DNA from: Hymenobacter sp. BT559
Lineage (GTDB): Bacteria; Bacteroidota; Bacteroidia; Cytophagales; Hymenobacteraceae
Length of the DNA: 64,000 bases
NCBI RefSeq assembly: GCF_017571525.1
Contig: NZ_JAGETY010000013.1
Location: 62,001-126,000, forward strand
Reading direction: 5' to 3'
Under the pieces are notes generated by a model. The model did not search any database. It was not told the DNA's origin and saw only the letters and a list, made by a program, of their open reading frames with translations. Position 1 is the first letter of the stretch; every line of letters begins with the position of its first letter. Shown in pieces: positions 41,359 to 49,780 of the stretch. Made by a program: the position numbers and the translations under genes.

Positions 41359-42117
41359 TTAAGACGCCAACTGCGCCGCCAGTTCGGCAACGATAGCTGC
41401 ATCCGTTTCCCAGCGCGGCACGTCAAACGCGGTGGCTTTGGCGGCCGCAGGGCTAGCCACCAGCCGCCGGGCGCTGCCATGAAACTCGTGGGCCCCCGTA
41501 GCCGCCAGCAGGGCCGGCAGCGTGGCCGGCGTAATGCCCGCGCCCGGCATAATGCTGATGCGCCCGGCCGCCTGCCGCACCAGCGCCGCCAGCTGTGCCT
41601 GCCCGGCCAGCGCGCTAGCCTGCCCACCCGAGGTCAGCACCCGGTGGCAGCCCAGGCCGATGATGTCGGTCAGGGCCTGCGCTTGGTCGGGGCAGGCATC
41701 GAAGGCGCGGTGGAAAGTAACTTGCAGGGGGCCAGCGGCTTCAATCAAAGCGCGGCAGCTGGGCAGGTCGATGCGGCCGGCCTCGTCGAGGGCGCCTACT
41801 ACCACGCCGGCGCACCCTAGCGCCCGGCACTGGGCAATGTCGGCCAGCATAATGGCCTGCTCGTCGGGGCTGTAGCAGAAGTTGCCCGGCCGGGGCCGAA
41901 TCAGCACCATTACCGGAATGGTAAGCCGCCGGAGCACCTGCTGAATCAGGCCGTAAGAAGGCGTTATACCGCCTTGCTCCAGGTTTTGGCACAGCTCGAT
42001 GCGGTGCGCGCCGCCGGCCTGCGCGGCCAGGGCCGAGGCTAGTGAGCCGGCGCAGATTTCGAGCTGCCTTGAGGACTCATTTTGGGTAAACGATACTGTT
42101 CTTTTCTCTTGCTGCAT
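41359..42117 (-). CDS. cutC: Copper homeostasis protein CutC
   Basis: 252 residues, TIM-barrel family PF03932. Seen: LEICAGSLASALAAQAGGAH, RIELCQNLEQGGITPSYGLI, VLIRPRPGNFCYSPDEQAIM, GVVVGALDEAGRID, TFHRAFDAC and LTSGGQASAL. The link to copper comes from genetics in other bacteria and is not settled biochemically. No copper genes lie nearby. The start follows 226 bases of gene-free sequence in which no clear site was found. Confidence 0.92.
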   Translation of the reverse strand: MQQEKRTVSFTQNESSRQLEICAGSLASALAAQAGGAHRIELCQNLEQGGITPSYGLIQQVLRRLTIPVMVLIRPRPGNFCYSPDEQAIMLADIAQCRALGCAGVVVGALDEAGRIDLPSCRALIEAAGPLQVTFHRAFDACPDQAQALTDIIGLGCHRVLTSGGQASALAGQAQLAALVRQAAGRISIMPGAGITPATLPALLAATGAHEFHGSARRLVASPAAAKATAFDVPRWETDAAIVAELAAQLAS

Positions 42118-42343
42118 GACGTCACAAAGATGATGACAGCTGCCGACTAGCGCCGACCGGCAGCGGGCTTTTCGAGGGTCTAGCCAGCGTTGTGTAGGCC
42201 AGCGAGTTCGCCGTGCGTATTTTCTGGCTCACATTTGTTGCTGCATAGGCTTCGGCTTTTGTGCCATGCGCTGGCCCTGGTGTGGCTAGCCGGGCTAAAT
42301 CGTTTCAGGTTCGTTGTTTTCCCACCTTTCTTTTGACTGCTTT

Positions 42344-44623
42344 ATGCGTTCAGTGTCTGCGTCGTGCACTTATAAGGTAACTCATTGGCTGACAGGATGC
42401 CTGGTAGGCGCGGGCCTGCTGCTAGGGCCTCGCCCGGCCCAGGCTCAGCAGCTGACCTCTTACGTGGACCCGCTTATTGGCTCGGGTGGGCATGGGCACG
42501 TGTTTGTGGGCGCCAACGTGCCGTTTGGGGCGGTGCAGCTAGGGCCGCAGAATATTTTCAAGGGCTGGGACTGGTGCTCGGGCTACCATTATTCCGATAG
42601 CCTGCTCACCGGCTTTTCGCACACGCACCTCAGCGGCACCGGTGGCTCCGACCTCGGCGACGTGCTCATTATGCCCTACACCGGGGCTATCAAGACCGAC
42701 AAGGGCCAGCAGAAGGCGCCGCACCAGGGCTACCTCTCGCGCTTCTCGCACCAGCGCGAAGTGGCCAAGCCTGGCTACTACGCCGTGACCCTCGACGACT
42801 ACGGCATCCGGGCCGAGCTCACGAGTACTGAGCGCGTAGGCATGCACCGCTACACTTTCCCGGCCAATGGCAAGCCGGCCCACGTCATCATTGATTTGAA
42901 GGAAGGCAACGACGACAAGGCCACCGATACCTACCTCGAACAAGTTGATGCGCAAACGTTTATCGGCCATCGCTTTTCGCACGGCTGGGCCGACCACCAG
43001 CAGCTGTTCTTCGCTATCAAGACTTCGGCGCCGGTGCCTGCATTCGCCTTGTATAATGAGGCGCAGGCCCTAGCCGGCAAATCGGGCAAGGGCGCAGCAG
43101 TGAAGGGCGTGCTCAGCTTCGCCAAGGCGCCGGGAACGCTGGTGCTCAAAGTGGGCATTTCGCCGGTGAGCCCGCAAAATGCGCTGGCCAACATCCAGGC
43201 GGAGATTCCGGGCTGGGACTTTGGCGTCGTGCAAAAAGCCGCTGAAGCCAAGTGGAATAAGGAGCTAGCCAAGGTCACCATCGAGAGCAAGGACCCGGTG
43301 GTGCGCCGCACCTTCTACACGGCGCTCTACCACGCCTGGTTTGCGCCGGCGCTGTTCAATGATGCCAACCACGACTACCGCGGCACCGATGGCAAGGTGT
43401 ACCCCAAGGCGCCGTTTCAGAACTACACCATCTTCTCGCTCTGGGATACGTATCGTACTGAGCAGTCGCTGTTTACGCTGGCCCAGCCCGAGCGGGTGCC
43501 TGATATGATGCAGGCTATGCTGGCCATCGGTCGGCAGCAGGGCAAGCTGCCCATCTGGCACCTCATGGGCAACGAAACCAACACCATGGTGGGCTACAGC
43601 GCCGTGCCGGCCCTAGCCGAGGCCTACCTCAAGGGTACGCCTGGCCTCGATGGCCGCCAGGTGCTCGCCGCCCTCAAGCAAGCCAGCACCCGCGACGACG
43701 AAGGCGTGGAGTATGTGAAAACGCTGGGCTTCATTCCGGCCGATAAGGAAAACGAGTCGGTAGCCAAAGCCATGGAATACGCCATCGACGACTGGAGCAT
43801 TGCGCAGGTAGCCAAGAAGGTAGGCGACAAGGAGGCCTACGATGCCTACACCAAGCGCGCCAAGTACTACCAGAAGTATTTCGACCCAAAGACCCGCTTC
43901 ATGCGCGGCGTCACGGCCGATGGCAAGTTTCAGCTGCCGTTCGATGCCTTTCAGTCTATTCACCGACAAAACCCTTATACCGAAGGCAACGCCTGGCAAT
44001 ACACCTGGCTGGTGCCGCACGATGTGCCAGGGCTGATAAAGCTGTTTGGCACCGAGGCGTCGTTTGTCGAAAAGCTTGACAGTTTGTTTATTGTGAAGGG
44101 CAACCTGGGTACCCAGGCCTCGCCCGATATTTCGGGCCTCATCGGCATGTATGCCCACGGCAATGAGCCTAGCCACGCCACCACTTACCTCTACGCCTAC
44201 GCCGGCCAGCAGTGGAAAACCGCCGAGAAAGTGCGCCAGGTGCTGCGCGAGATGTACAAGGATAAGCCCGACGGCATCAGCGGCAACGAGGACTGCGGCC
44301 AGATGTCGGCCTGGTACATCATGTCGGCGATGGGTTTCTACCCCGTCAGCCCCAGCAGCGGGGCCTACGTGCTAGGCAGCCCGCTAGTCGATAAGGCTAC
44401 CATTCGCCTGCCCCAAGGCAAAACCTTCGTCGTAACAGCGGTGAACAACAGTCCACAAAATATTTATATTCAATCGGCTAGCCTCAATGGTAAGCCCTAT
44501 GCCAACAGCTACCTGCTGCACCGCGACATCGTGGCGGGCGGCACCCTGCAACTCACCATGGGCCCGCAGCCCAACCGCGCCTTCGGCACGTCCCCGGCCA
44601 ACCGGCCGAAGGAAGTGTATTAG
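42344..44623 (+). CDS. GH92 family alpha-mannosidase
   Basis: 759 residues from the ATG at 42344, which gives a signal peptide ending RPAQAQ; the open frame begins ten codons earlier. GH92 enzymes are calcium-dependent exo-alpha-mannosidases, mainly alpha-1,2. Seen: YVDPLIGSGGHGHVFVGANV, PFGAVQLGPQN, FSHTHLSGTGGSDLGDVLIM, FSLWDTYRTEQSL, and GNEDCGQMSAWYIMSAMGFY with Glu 649 as the likely general acid by family comparison. The enzyme should act in the periplasm on mannan or N-glycan fragments. Its activity would complement the GH125 enzyme coded at 57129. Confidence 0.95.
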   Translation: MRSVSASCTYKVTHWLTGCLVGAGLLLGPRPAQAQQLTSYVDPLIGSGGHGHVFVGANVPFGAVQLGPQNIFKGWDWCSGYHYSDSLLTGFSHTHLSGTGGSDLGDVLIMPYTGAIKTDKGQQKAPHQGYLSRFSHQREVAKPGYYAVTLDDYGIRAELTSTERVGMHRYTFPANGKPAHVIIDLKEGNDDKATDTYLEQVDAQTFIGHRFSHGWADHQQLFFAIKTSAPVPAFALYNEAQALAGKSGKGAAVKGVLSFAKAPGTLVLKVGISPVSPQNALANIQAEIPGWDFGVVQKAAEAKWNKELAKVTIESKDPVVRRTFYTALYHAWFAPALFNDANHDYRGTDGKVYPKAPFQNYTIFSLWDTYRTEQSLFTLAQPERVPDMMQAMLAIGRQQGKLPIWHLMGNETNTMVGYSAVPALAEAYLKGTPGLDGRQVLAALKQASTRDDEGVEYVKTLGFIPADKENESVAKAMEYAIDDWSIAQVAKKVGDKEAYDAYTKRAKYYQKYFDPKTRFMRGVTADGKFQLPFDAFQSIHRQNPYTEGNAWQYTWLVPHDVPGLIKLFGTEASFVEKLDSLFIVKGNLGTQASPDISGLIGMYAHGNEPSHATTYLYAYAGQQWKTAEKVRQVLREMYKDKPDGISGNEDCGQMSAWYIMSAMGFYPVSPSSGAYVLGSPLVDKATIRLPQGKTFVVTAVNNSPQNIYIQSASLNGKPYANSYLLHRDIVAGGTLQLTMGPQPNRAFGTSPANRPKEVY

Positions 44624-44642
44624 CGTTAGCCTCGTCTTGGAG

Positions 44643-44807
44643 GGGTACCTCACCCCCGGCCCCTCTCCTTGAGGAGAGGGGAGCCACGGCGGCGCTAGAA
44701 TATCAGGTCATTAAAAAAGCTCGCAGCACTAGCTGCGAGCTTTTTTAATTATGCGTTTTAAAATCGCTAGGCTCTCCCCAAGGAGAGGGGCCGGGGATGA
44801 GGTACCC
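44643..44807. repeat. Inverted repeat (ACCTCACCCCCGGCCCCTCTCC type) enclosing a terminator
   Basis: Arms 44643-44676 and 44774-44807 (34 bases) pair with two mismatches. The left arm also contains its own small hairpin CTCTCCTTGAGGAGAG. A strong terminator lies between the arms. The element fills the gap between the convergent GH92 and helicase genes. Confidence 0.85.
44713..44746. terminator. Bidirectional terminator inside the repeat
   Basis: AAAAAAGCTCGCAG / CTGCGAGCTTTTTT, with A and T runs suited to both the GH92 and the helicase transcripts. Confidence 0.9.
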
Positions 44808-44814
44808 GCTAGCG

Positions 44815-46803
44815 CTACTCCTGCAATTCCCACGCAGTGCGGTAGCCTCCTATGCGCTCTACGTAGTCAAGAAACGCTTTGTAAAACGGATGGGCCCCTA
44901 GCGTAGACGAATCGCCAATGAGCAGCAGCTTTTTGCGGGCGCGGGTCATGCCCACGTTCATGCGGCGGATGTCGGATAGGAAGCCGATTTCGCCGTGTCC
45001 GTTACTGCGCGTGAGGCTGATAGCGATGATATCGCGCTCCTGGCCCTGAAAGGCATCGACGGTGCCAATAGTCAGCTGCCGGTGCAGCAGCAGGCCACTG
45101 AGCTCGTCGTTTTCCTCCACGGCATCCTTTAGGTAGTTAATCTGGGCGCGGTAGGGGGCAATGACGCCGATGCTGAGTGGGTCGGCTTCGTGGTCTACCT
45201 GGTCGTAGGGCTCCAGTAGCTGGGCTAGCCGCTTCAGCAGCAGGTCGGCCTCCTCGGGGTTGGCCGTAGAGCGGCTTTCCGGGATGGTGATTTCCTGCAT
45301 GCCAAAGCCAGCCGTGTCCAGAAACTCGACCGGCAGGTCGGGCGCAAAGCGCAGGTCATAGGCCTCCAGGCCAGCGTGGGCCACGGTAGGCGCAGCCACC
45401 AGGCGGCCGTCATAAAACTGCTCCGACGAAAACTGCATAATCTGCTCGTGCATGCGGTACTGCACTTCCAGCATGCGGCTAGCCTCGGGTTGGCGCTTGA
45501 TGGCTTTCTCAAACAGCGTTTCGCGCAGGGCACCAGCTTTCTCACTTTTCACGGTGGGTGGCAGCTGCTGGTGGTCGCCGGCCAGCACCACGCGGCCCGC
45601 CTTGGCAATCGGAATCCAGCAGCCGGGCTCCAGGGCCTGGGCCGCCTCGTCGATAAACACCGTCTCGTAGGTGAGGTGGCGGATATTACGATTGCTGGCC
45701 CCCACAAGCGTGCAGGTAATCACCTGTACCTGCTCCAGCAGGTCTTCGGTAATGTAGCGCTCTAGGCCATCGGCTTCCTGGTGCAGGGCGCGGGCTTCTT
45801 CCTTTAGCAAGCGGCGCTGCTCGCGCTCTTCCCAGCCAAAGTGGCGCACGTGCTTGCCGGCTTCCTCGCGGTACTGCTCGGCCGTCTGGCGCATCGAGCG
45901 CAGCTCGCCGTAGCGCTTGTGGGCCATCACCTGGGCGTCGAGCGTATGCTCTAAAAGCAGGTCGCTCACCCGGCTCGGGTTACCCATGCGAATGACGTTG
46001 ACGCCGCGCTCAGCCAGCTTTTCGGTGAGCAAATCCACAGCCGTATTGCTTGGGGCGCACACCAGCACCCGGCGCTCGCGCCGGATGGTTTCCAGAATGG
46101 CCTGCACCAGCGTGGTCGTCTTGCCCGTGCCGGGCGGGCCGTGGATGATGGCCACATCCTGGGCAGCCTGCACGTGGCGCACGGCCGCCAGCTGGCTCTC
46201 GTTGAGCGGGCTGGGGTAGAAGAGGTCGTCGGCTTTCTCTTGGCGGAAGCGGGCGGGTTTGGCCCCTAGCAAGATGTCGCGCAGCTCGGCCAGGCGGTCG
46301 CCGTAGGCGCCCATTACCTTGCCCAGGGCGTAGTCCATCTCGCGGTAGCTCACCTCGTCGAAGGTGAGGTCGATGCCCAGCTTGCCGCCTTCGTGTATCC
46401 AGTCGGGCAGGTCTTCCTTGGCAGTGGCCAGGGTCAGTTTGTTGCGCCGCACGCTGGTGATAACGCCACTGAGCGTGGGCCGGTCGGTAGCCGAGCGACC
46501 TGGCATATTACCAAACAAGGCCGCGTTCTTACCCACCTGGAACAAATGCAGGCCCTGCTGCCCGGCCGGGCGCTCCAGCTCCAACACCACTTTACCGCCA
46601 AAGCCCACGTCTTCCTGCGTAATGGTGACGGGGTACCAGGTCAGCCCGCGCTGCTGACGCTCCTGAATAGTAGCCTTGGCATTCTTGAGCTTAAACTGCT
46701 CTAAGTCTTCTTGTTGCTCTAGCTTGAGCAAGCCCTGCACGCGGCGCAGCTCCTGCTCAATGGCGTAGGGCTCGGCGTAGGGGAGAATAGTTTCGGTTGA
46801 CAA
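44815..46803 (-). CDS. SF1 DNA/RNA helicase (IGHMBP2/Upf1-like)
   Basis: 662 residues. Superfamily 1B helicase of the IGHMBP2/SMUBP-2 type. Seen: the N-terminal beta-barrel region with TWYPVTITQEDVGFGGKVVL, Walker A GPPGTGKTTTLVQAI, VLVCAPSNTAVDLLTEKL (Ia), VFIDEAAQALEPGCWIPI (DEAA Walker B), VVLAGDHQQLPPTV (III), QYRMHEQIMQFSSEQFYDG (IV) and IGTVDAFQGQERDIIAISLT (V), NVGMTRARKKLLL (VI). It unwinds nucleic acids with ATP; whether DNA or RNA is its target is unknown. Single gene. Confidence 0.95.
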   Translation of the reverse strand: MSTETILPYAEPYAIEQELRRVQGLLKLEQQEDLEQFKLKNAKATIQERQQRGLTWYPVTITQEDVGFGGKVVLELERPAGQQGLHLFQVGKNAALFGNMPGRSATDRPTLSGVITSVRRNKLTLATAKEDLPDWIHEGGKLGIDLTFDEVSYREMDYALGKVMGAYGDRLAELRDILLGAKPARFRQEKADDLFYPSPLNESQLAAVRHVQAAQDVAIIHGPPGTGKTTTLVQAILETIRRERRVLVCAPSNTAVDLLTEKLAERGVNVIRMGNPSRVSDLLLEHTLDAQVMAHKRYGELRSMRQTAEQYREEAGKHVRHFGWEEREQRRLLKEEARALHQEADGLERYITEDLLEQVQVITCTLVGASNRNIRHLTYETVFIDEAAQALEPGCWIPIAKAGRVVLAGDHQQLPPTVKSEKAGALRETLFEKAIKRQPEASRMLEVQYRMHEQIMQFSSEQFYDGRLVAAPTVAHAGLEAYDLRFAPDLPVEFLDTAGFGMQEITIPESRSTANPEEADLLLKRLAQLLEPYDQVDHEADPLSIGVIAPYRAQINYLKDAVEENDELSGLLLHRQLTIGTVDAFQGQERDIIAISLTRSNGHGEIGFLSDIRRMNVGMTRARKKLLLIGDSSTLGAHPFYKAFLDYVERIGGYRTAWELQE

Positions 46804-46888
46804 AAGCGAAGTAGTTGATTTCGTTGGAGTGATAACAACGAAAACGGGAAATGAGTGGCCGATGGACCCAATAAACGTAGCAATTAAA

Positions 46889-47158
46889 TCAGCCTAAATC
46901 ATCGGGGTCGTAATGATAATGCTCTTGGCTAGCGTCGGTAAAGCGTTGAATAAAGCCAGCTTCGTAATGCTGAGGCTTTGTTGGCTTGAAGAGCTGCTGC
47001 TCAATGGCCCAGTCGTAGGCACTGATGCCCAGCGGGTACTTAGTGAGGCAGCCCGTTAGGCGGTAGCGCGTTATAAATTCCTCAGCTTGTACTTGTGAAG
47101 CAAATACGCCACTAGTAAACCGGCCGCCTGCGCCGTGAAATACCCAAACTTCTTCCAT
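46889..47158 (-). CDS. DUF7710-like small protein
   Basis: 89 residues, cytosolic. The sequence EEVWVFHGAGGRFTSGVFAS, AEEFITRYRLTGCLTKYPLG and ISAYDWAIEQQLF resembles the DUF7710 group of small stand-alone proteins. Function unknown. It starts five bases after the stop of the STAS-like gene, so it is the last gene of a four-gene run with the Kazal and cupin genes. Confidence 0.6.
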   Translation of the reverse strand: MEEVWVFHGAGGRFTSGVFASQVQAEEFITRYRLTGCLTKYPLGISAYDWAIEQQLFKPTKPQHYEAGFIQRFTDASQEHYHYDPDDLG

Positions 47159-47163
47159 AATAC

Positions 47164-47580
47164 CTATTCCACTAGCCCCACCGCCCAGGCCCTGGCCGCT
47201 GGCAGCGAGGTAAAGTGCCGAAACTCATATGGCAAGCCCGGCACGCTGCGCTGATACATGCCGTCGATGGTAATGCGATTCATTACTTCTTCCGATTCGA
47301 GGTGCGCAAAGCGCTCCACGCCCAGCTCGCCCAGCGGCACCAGCACCTCGGTGTGCGTCCACTCCAGGTCTTTGGGGCGCACGGCGCCCAGGCGGCGGTC
47401 GTCGGCCACCCAGCCCGTGACGTGGTGCAGCCGGGCAAAGCGCAGCGCCTCAACCAGCGCCGCCCGAAACGCGGTGCTGCCGGCAAAGCCCAGCCACTCG
47501 GTTTCGAGCACGTTGTGCGGGCCACCGCTGTGCAGCACCAGGTTTAGAAACGGAAAGGAAGCAATGATGGTAGTGGTCAT
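47164..47580 (-). CDS. STAS/SpoIIAA-like single-domain protein, unknown
   Basis: 138 residues from the ATG at 47580; the frame extends 40 codons into the cupin gene but those residues look like shadow sequence. The pattern WLGFAGSTAFRAALVEALRF, ARLHHVTGWVADDRRLGAVR and DLEWTHTEVLVPLGELGVER fits the small Bacteroidota proteins with a STAS-like alpha/beta fold, whose role is not known. Cytosolic. In the same run as the cupin gene, 19 bases upstream. Confidence 0.55.
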   Translation of the reverse strand: MTTTIIASFPFLNLVLHSGGPHNVLETEWLGFAGSTAFRAALVEALRFARLHHVTGWVADDRRLGAVRPKDLEWTHTEVLVPLGELGVERFAHLESEEVMNRITIDGMYQRSVPGLPYEFRHFTSLPAARAWAVGLVE

Positions 47581-47599
47581 GTATGCAGTAAAGCCGGGC

Positions 47600-47971
47600 T
47601 TATTCTTCGCGGTGTACGGTGGCCGGGCTGAAAGCGGGCACGCACACCGACCAATACTCGCACTCAGCATCAAAAGGGTTGGAATAGCGCACCCGCGCAC
47701 CCGCTTTTATGAGCAGCGACTCGCCGGCTGCCAGCTCCACCACGTCGCCGTCTATCTCGAAGCGCTTGCGGCCACGCACTACGATGGTGATTTCGTCGAA
47801 CTCGGGGCGCTGGTGCGGCTCGCTCCATTGCGGCGGCGCCACCATGTGCGCCACGCTATACTGGGCAGTGTGCGAGCTGGCTAGCCCCACGTGCTCTTCG
47901 ATGAGCTTGCCATCGGTGGTGGGCACGCGGAAGGGCTGCGTATTGCGGAAGTAATTTTTTTCGGCAGACAT
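47600..47971 (-). CDS. Cupin domain protein
   Basis: 123 residues, single cupin barrel. Seen: AHMVAPPQWSEPHQRPEFDE, with the His and Glu positions of the metal site (EPHQRPEFDEITIVVRG), and LAAGESLLIKAGARVRYSNP. The second cupin motif lacks the usual His (it reads PFDAECEYWSVC), so the metal may be absent or bound differently. Substrate unknown. Confidence 0.82.
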   Translation of the reverse strand: MSAEKNYFRNTQPFRVPTTDGKLIEEHVGLASSHTAQYSVAHMVAPPQWSEPHQRPEFDEITIVVRGRKRFEIDGDVVELAAGESLLIKAGARVRYSNPFDAECEYWSVCVPAFSPATVHREE

Positions 47972-48001
47972 AAGGCAGGTAGAAAATGCGGGGCCGCGAA
48001 A

Positions 48002-48250
48002 TTACGGCCGGCCAGGGCAGGGGCCGGGCTTAAAGGAGCGCAGGCCCGCATTGCGCGCCACGCAGGCATTGGCGTAGGTGAGGCCGTTGCAGCCACACAC
48101 CGGGTCGTACTCCATGGTGCAGATGCCGCTGGGATTTACGCGGCTTGGGTCGATGCAATCGGAAGCAGTAGTGGCTGGCGCGCTGGGCTGGCGCTGGCAC
48201 GCGCTGGCTGTTCCCAACACTAGCGCTAGCAGAAGGAAGAAACGAGGCAT
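48002..48250 (-). CDS. Kazal-type protease inhibitor lipoprotein
   Basis: 82 residues. Signal peptide MPRFFLLLALVLGTASAC with Cys at the cleavage site suggests a lipoprotein. The rest is one Kazal domain with the six-Cys pattern: DCIDPSRVNPSGICTMEYDP, VCGCNGLTYANACVARNAGL and a final C in KPGPC. Kazal domains block serine proteases by a substrate-like loop. A bacterial member might protect the cell from its own exported proteases or from those of prey or host. First gene of the four-gene run. Confidence 0.85.
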   Translation of the reverse strand: MPRFFLLLALVLGTASACQRQPSAPATTASDCIDPSRVNPSGICTMEYDPVCGCNGLTYANACVARNAGLRSFKPGPCPGRP

Positions 48251-48430
48251 AAGTCCAGCTTATACGGGCAATGGGCCGGCAAAGGGCGCCGGCTAGCCCT
48301 TCTACGCAAGAAAAAAAGGCCCTGGCCCAACCCCTCGCCGTGCCGCGCGTATAGCTGCCAAAACCCGGGCTGACGGCCAGTACCGAGCCGGCCCCGGCCA
48401 ATTCACCTTACCCTTTTTCTTTTCCTTCTC

Positions 48431-48949
48431 ATGTCGTACCGCGAAGAAGATAACAACGCAGGCAAAATTCTCCTCGCCGCCCTTGCTGGCGCTAGCGCTG
48501 GCATTATCGCCGGCATTTTGCTGGCTCCCGACAAAGGCTCGGCTACCCTCGAAAACTGGAAAGGCGCTGCCAAGCAATATGGCGGCCAGCTGGGCGAGCA
48601 ATTCAACAAATACAGCGCTGACCTCGAAACCAAATTCAAAGGCCTGAGCGATAAGCTCGAAGACCTGGGTGTACTGGGCGCCGGTGGCAGCCTCAACATC
48701 AAAGGCAACTGGGACGAAATTAAAGGCAAGTTGAAGCAGCAGTATGCACAGCTCACCGATGAGGACCTGACCTACACCGAAGGCAAAGGCGACGAACTGC
48801 TCGGCCGCCTGCAAGACAAGCTCGGCAAGGGCAAGTCGGAAGTGACCAAAATCATCAACGACCTCACCGGCAAAGGTGACAGCGTAGCCGACAAAGCCAA
48901 AGACGCCGTAAACAAAGGCGCCGATGCTGCCAAGGATGCCGCTAAATAA
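48431..48949 (+). CDS. YtxH-CsbD fusion stress protein
   Basis: 172 residues. The N-terminus KILLAALAGASAGIIAGILL is the YtxH membrane segment followed by LAPDKGSATLENWKGAAKQY. The part IKGNWDEIKGKLKQQYAQLT ... EGKGDELLGRLQDKLGKGK is a CsbD-like domain, seen in stress-induced proteins. The C-terminal tail (GDSVADKAKDAVNKGADAAK) is amphipathic and LEA-like. In both parent families the molecular role is unknown. A second YtxH gene follows 140 bases downstream. Confidence 0.8.
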   Translation: MSYREEDNNAGKILLAALAGASAGIIAGILLAPDKGSATLENWKGAAKQYGGQLGEQFNKYSADLETKFKGLSDKLEDLGVLGAGGSLNIKGNWDEIKGKLKQQYAQLTDEDLTYTEGKGDELLGRLQDKLGKGKSEVTKIINDLTGKGDSVADKAKDAVNKGADAAKDAAK

Positions 48950-48967
48950 GCTAGCCCGCTAGCTACT

Positions 48968-49003
48968 AAAAAAGCCCCACGCCACCCGGCGCGGGGCTTT
49001 TTT
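48968..49003. terminator. Terminator after the YtxH-CsbD gene
   Basis: AAAAAAGCCCC / GGGGCTTTTTT with inner CGCC/GGCG pairs, 19 bases past the stop. Confidence 0.9.
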
Positions 49004-49089
49004 GCGTTTGAAGGCTAACCACTTGGCTGCCTTCCCCGTTAGCTTTAGCAACTGTTCCTTCTATCTACTTTCTAACGCACTTTTCACTC

Positions 49090-49503
49090 ATGCCAAAAGA
49101 CAACGGAAAAGTTATTGTTTCGCTGCTAGCCGGCGCCACGGCCGGCATTGTAGCTGGCCTGCTGCTAGCCCCCGAAACGGGCGAAGAGGCCCGCAAGGGC
49201 CTGCGCGCATCGGCCCAAAAATGGCTGAATGGCGACCTGGGCAAGCAAGTAAAGGATGCGATAGCCAAATTCCAGGGCCCTGACATCAACCCCGATGCCG
49301 CTGTGAGTGAAGACAAAGACGCCGCCGACCGGCTCTTCAACTCCATGGACAATGCCGAGCCCGGCGACCTGGCCACGCCAGCGGGGGCCGGCAACCGGCA
49401 GTCGGTATCGGGCGAGGGCGACTACGGCTCGCACCACCGCGACGACCTCGACTACGATGGCGATGCCGGCGAAGGCCGCTACCGCACCGGCGTGGGAGCC
49501 TAG
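49090..49503 (+). CDS. YtxH domain protein
   Basis: 137 residues. The membrane segment VIVSLLAGATAGIVAGLLL and the start LAPETGEEARKGLRASAQKW are typical of YtxH proteins. The C-terminal half is acidic, with Asp, Gly and His (HHRDDLDYDGDAGEG). It is a neighbour and relative of the YtxH-CsbD protein but has no CsbD domain. Role unknown; probably envelope stress. Confidence 0.8.
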   Translation: MPKDNGKVIVSLLAGATAGIVAGLLLAPETGEEARKGLRASAQKWLNGDLGKQVKDAIAKFQGPDINPDAAVSEDKDAADRLFNSMDNAEPGDLATPAGAGNRQSVSGEGDYGSHHRDDLDYDGDAGEGRYRTGVGA

Positions 49504-49717
49504 CCACTTTTTTGAAAAATTTGTGGGCTTGCGTAACCCAGGCGCACTGGCCGCGTTAAACATGATACAAATGGCTTAAACGAAGCCTGTTGAGAATCAT
49601 CAGTAAAATTGCCGGTCGTAGGAGATTCTAGGAGTGTTGATTTAACATACTGCTAGTAAAATCAGCCGGTCCATCGCAAGCTTCTGGTAGTTGCAGCAGT
49701 TTGTACAAGCCCTTCGT

Positions 49718-49756
49718 AAAAAGGCCCGCTCTCCTATGTTGAGAGCGGGCCTTTTT
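49718..49756. terminator. Terminator of lysS
   Basis: AAAAAGGCCCGCTCTC / GAGAGCGGGCCTTTTT, a perfect 16-base-pair stem, 25 bases past the lysS stop on the minus strand, and also suited to the YtxH transcript. Confidence 0.9.
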
Positions 49757-49780
49757 TTGTGGCGTCTGTTAGCGGCTTTG

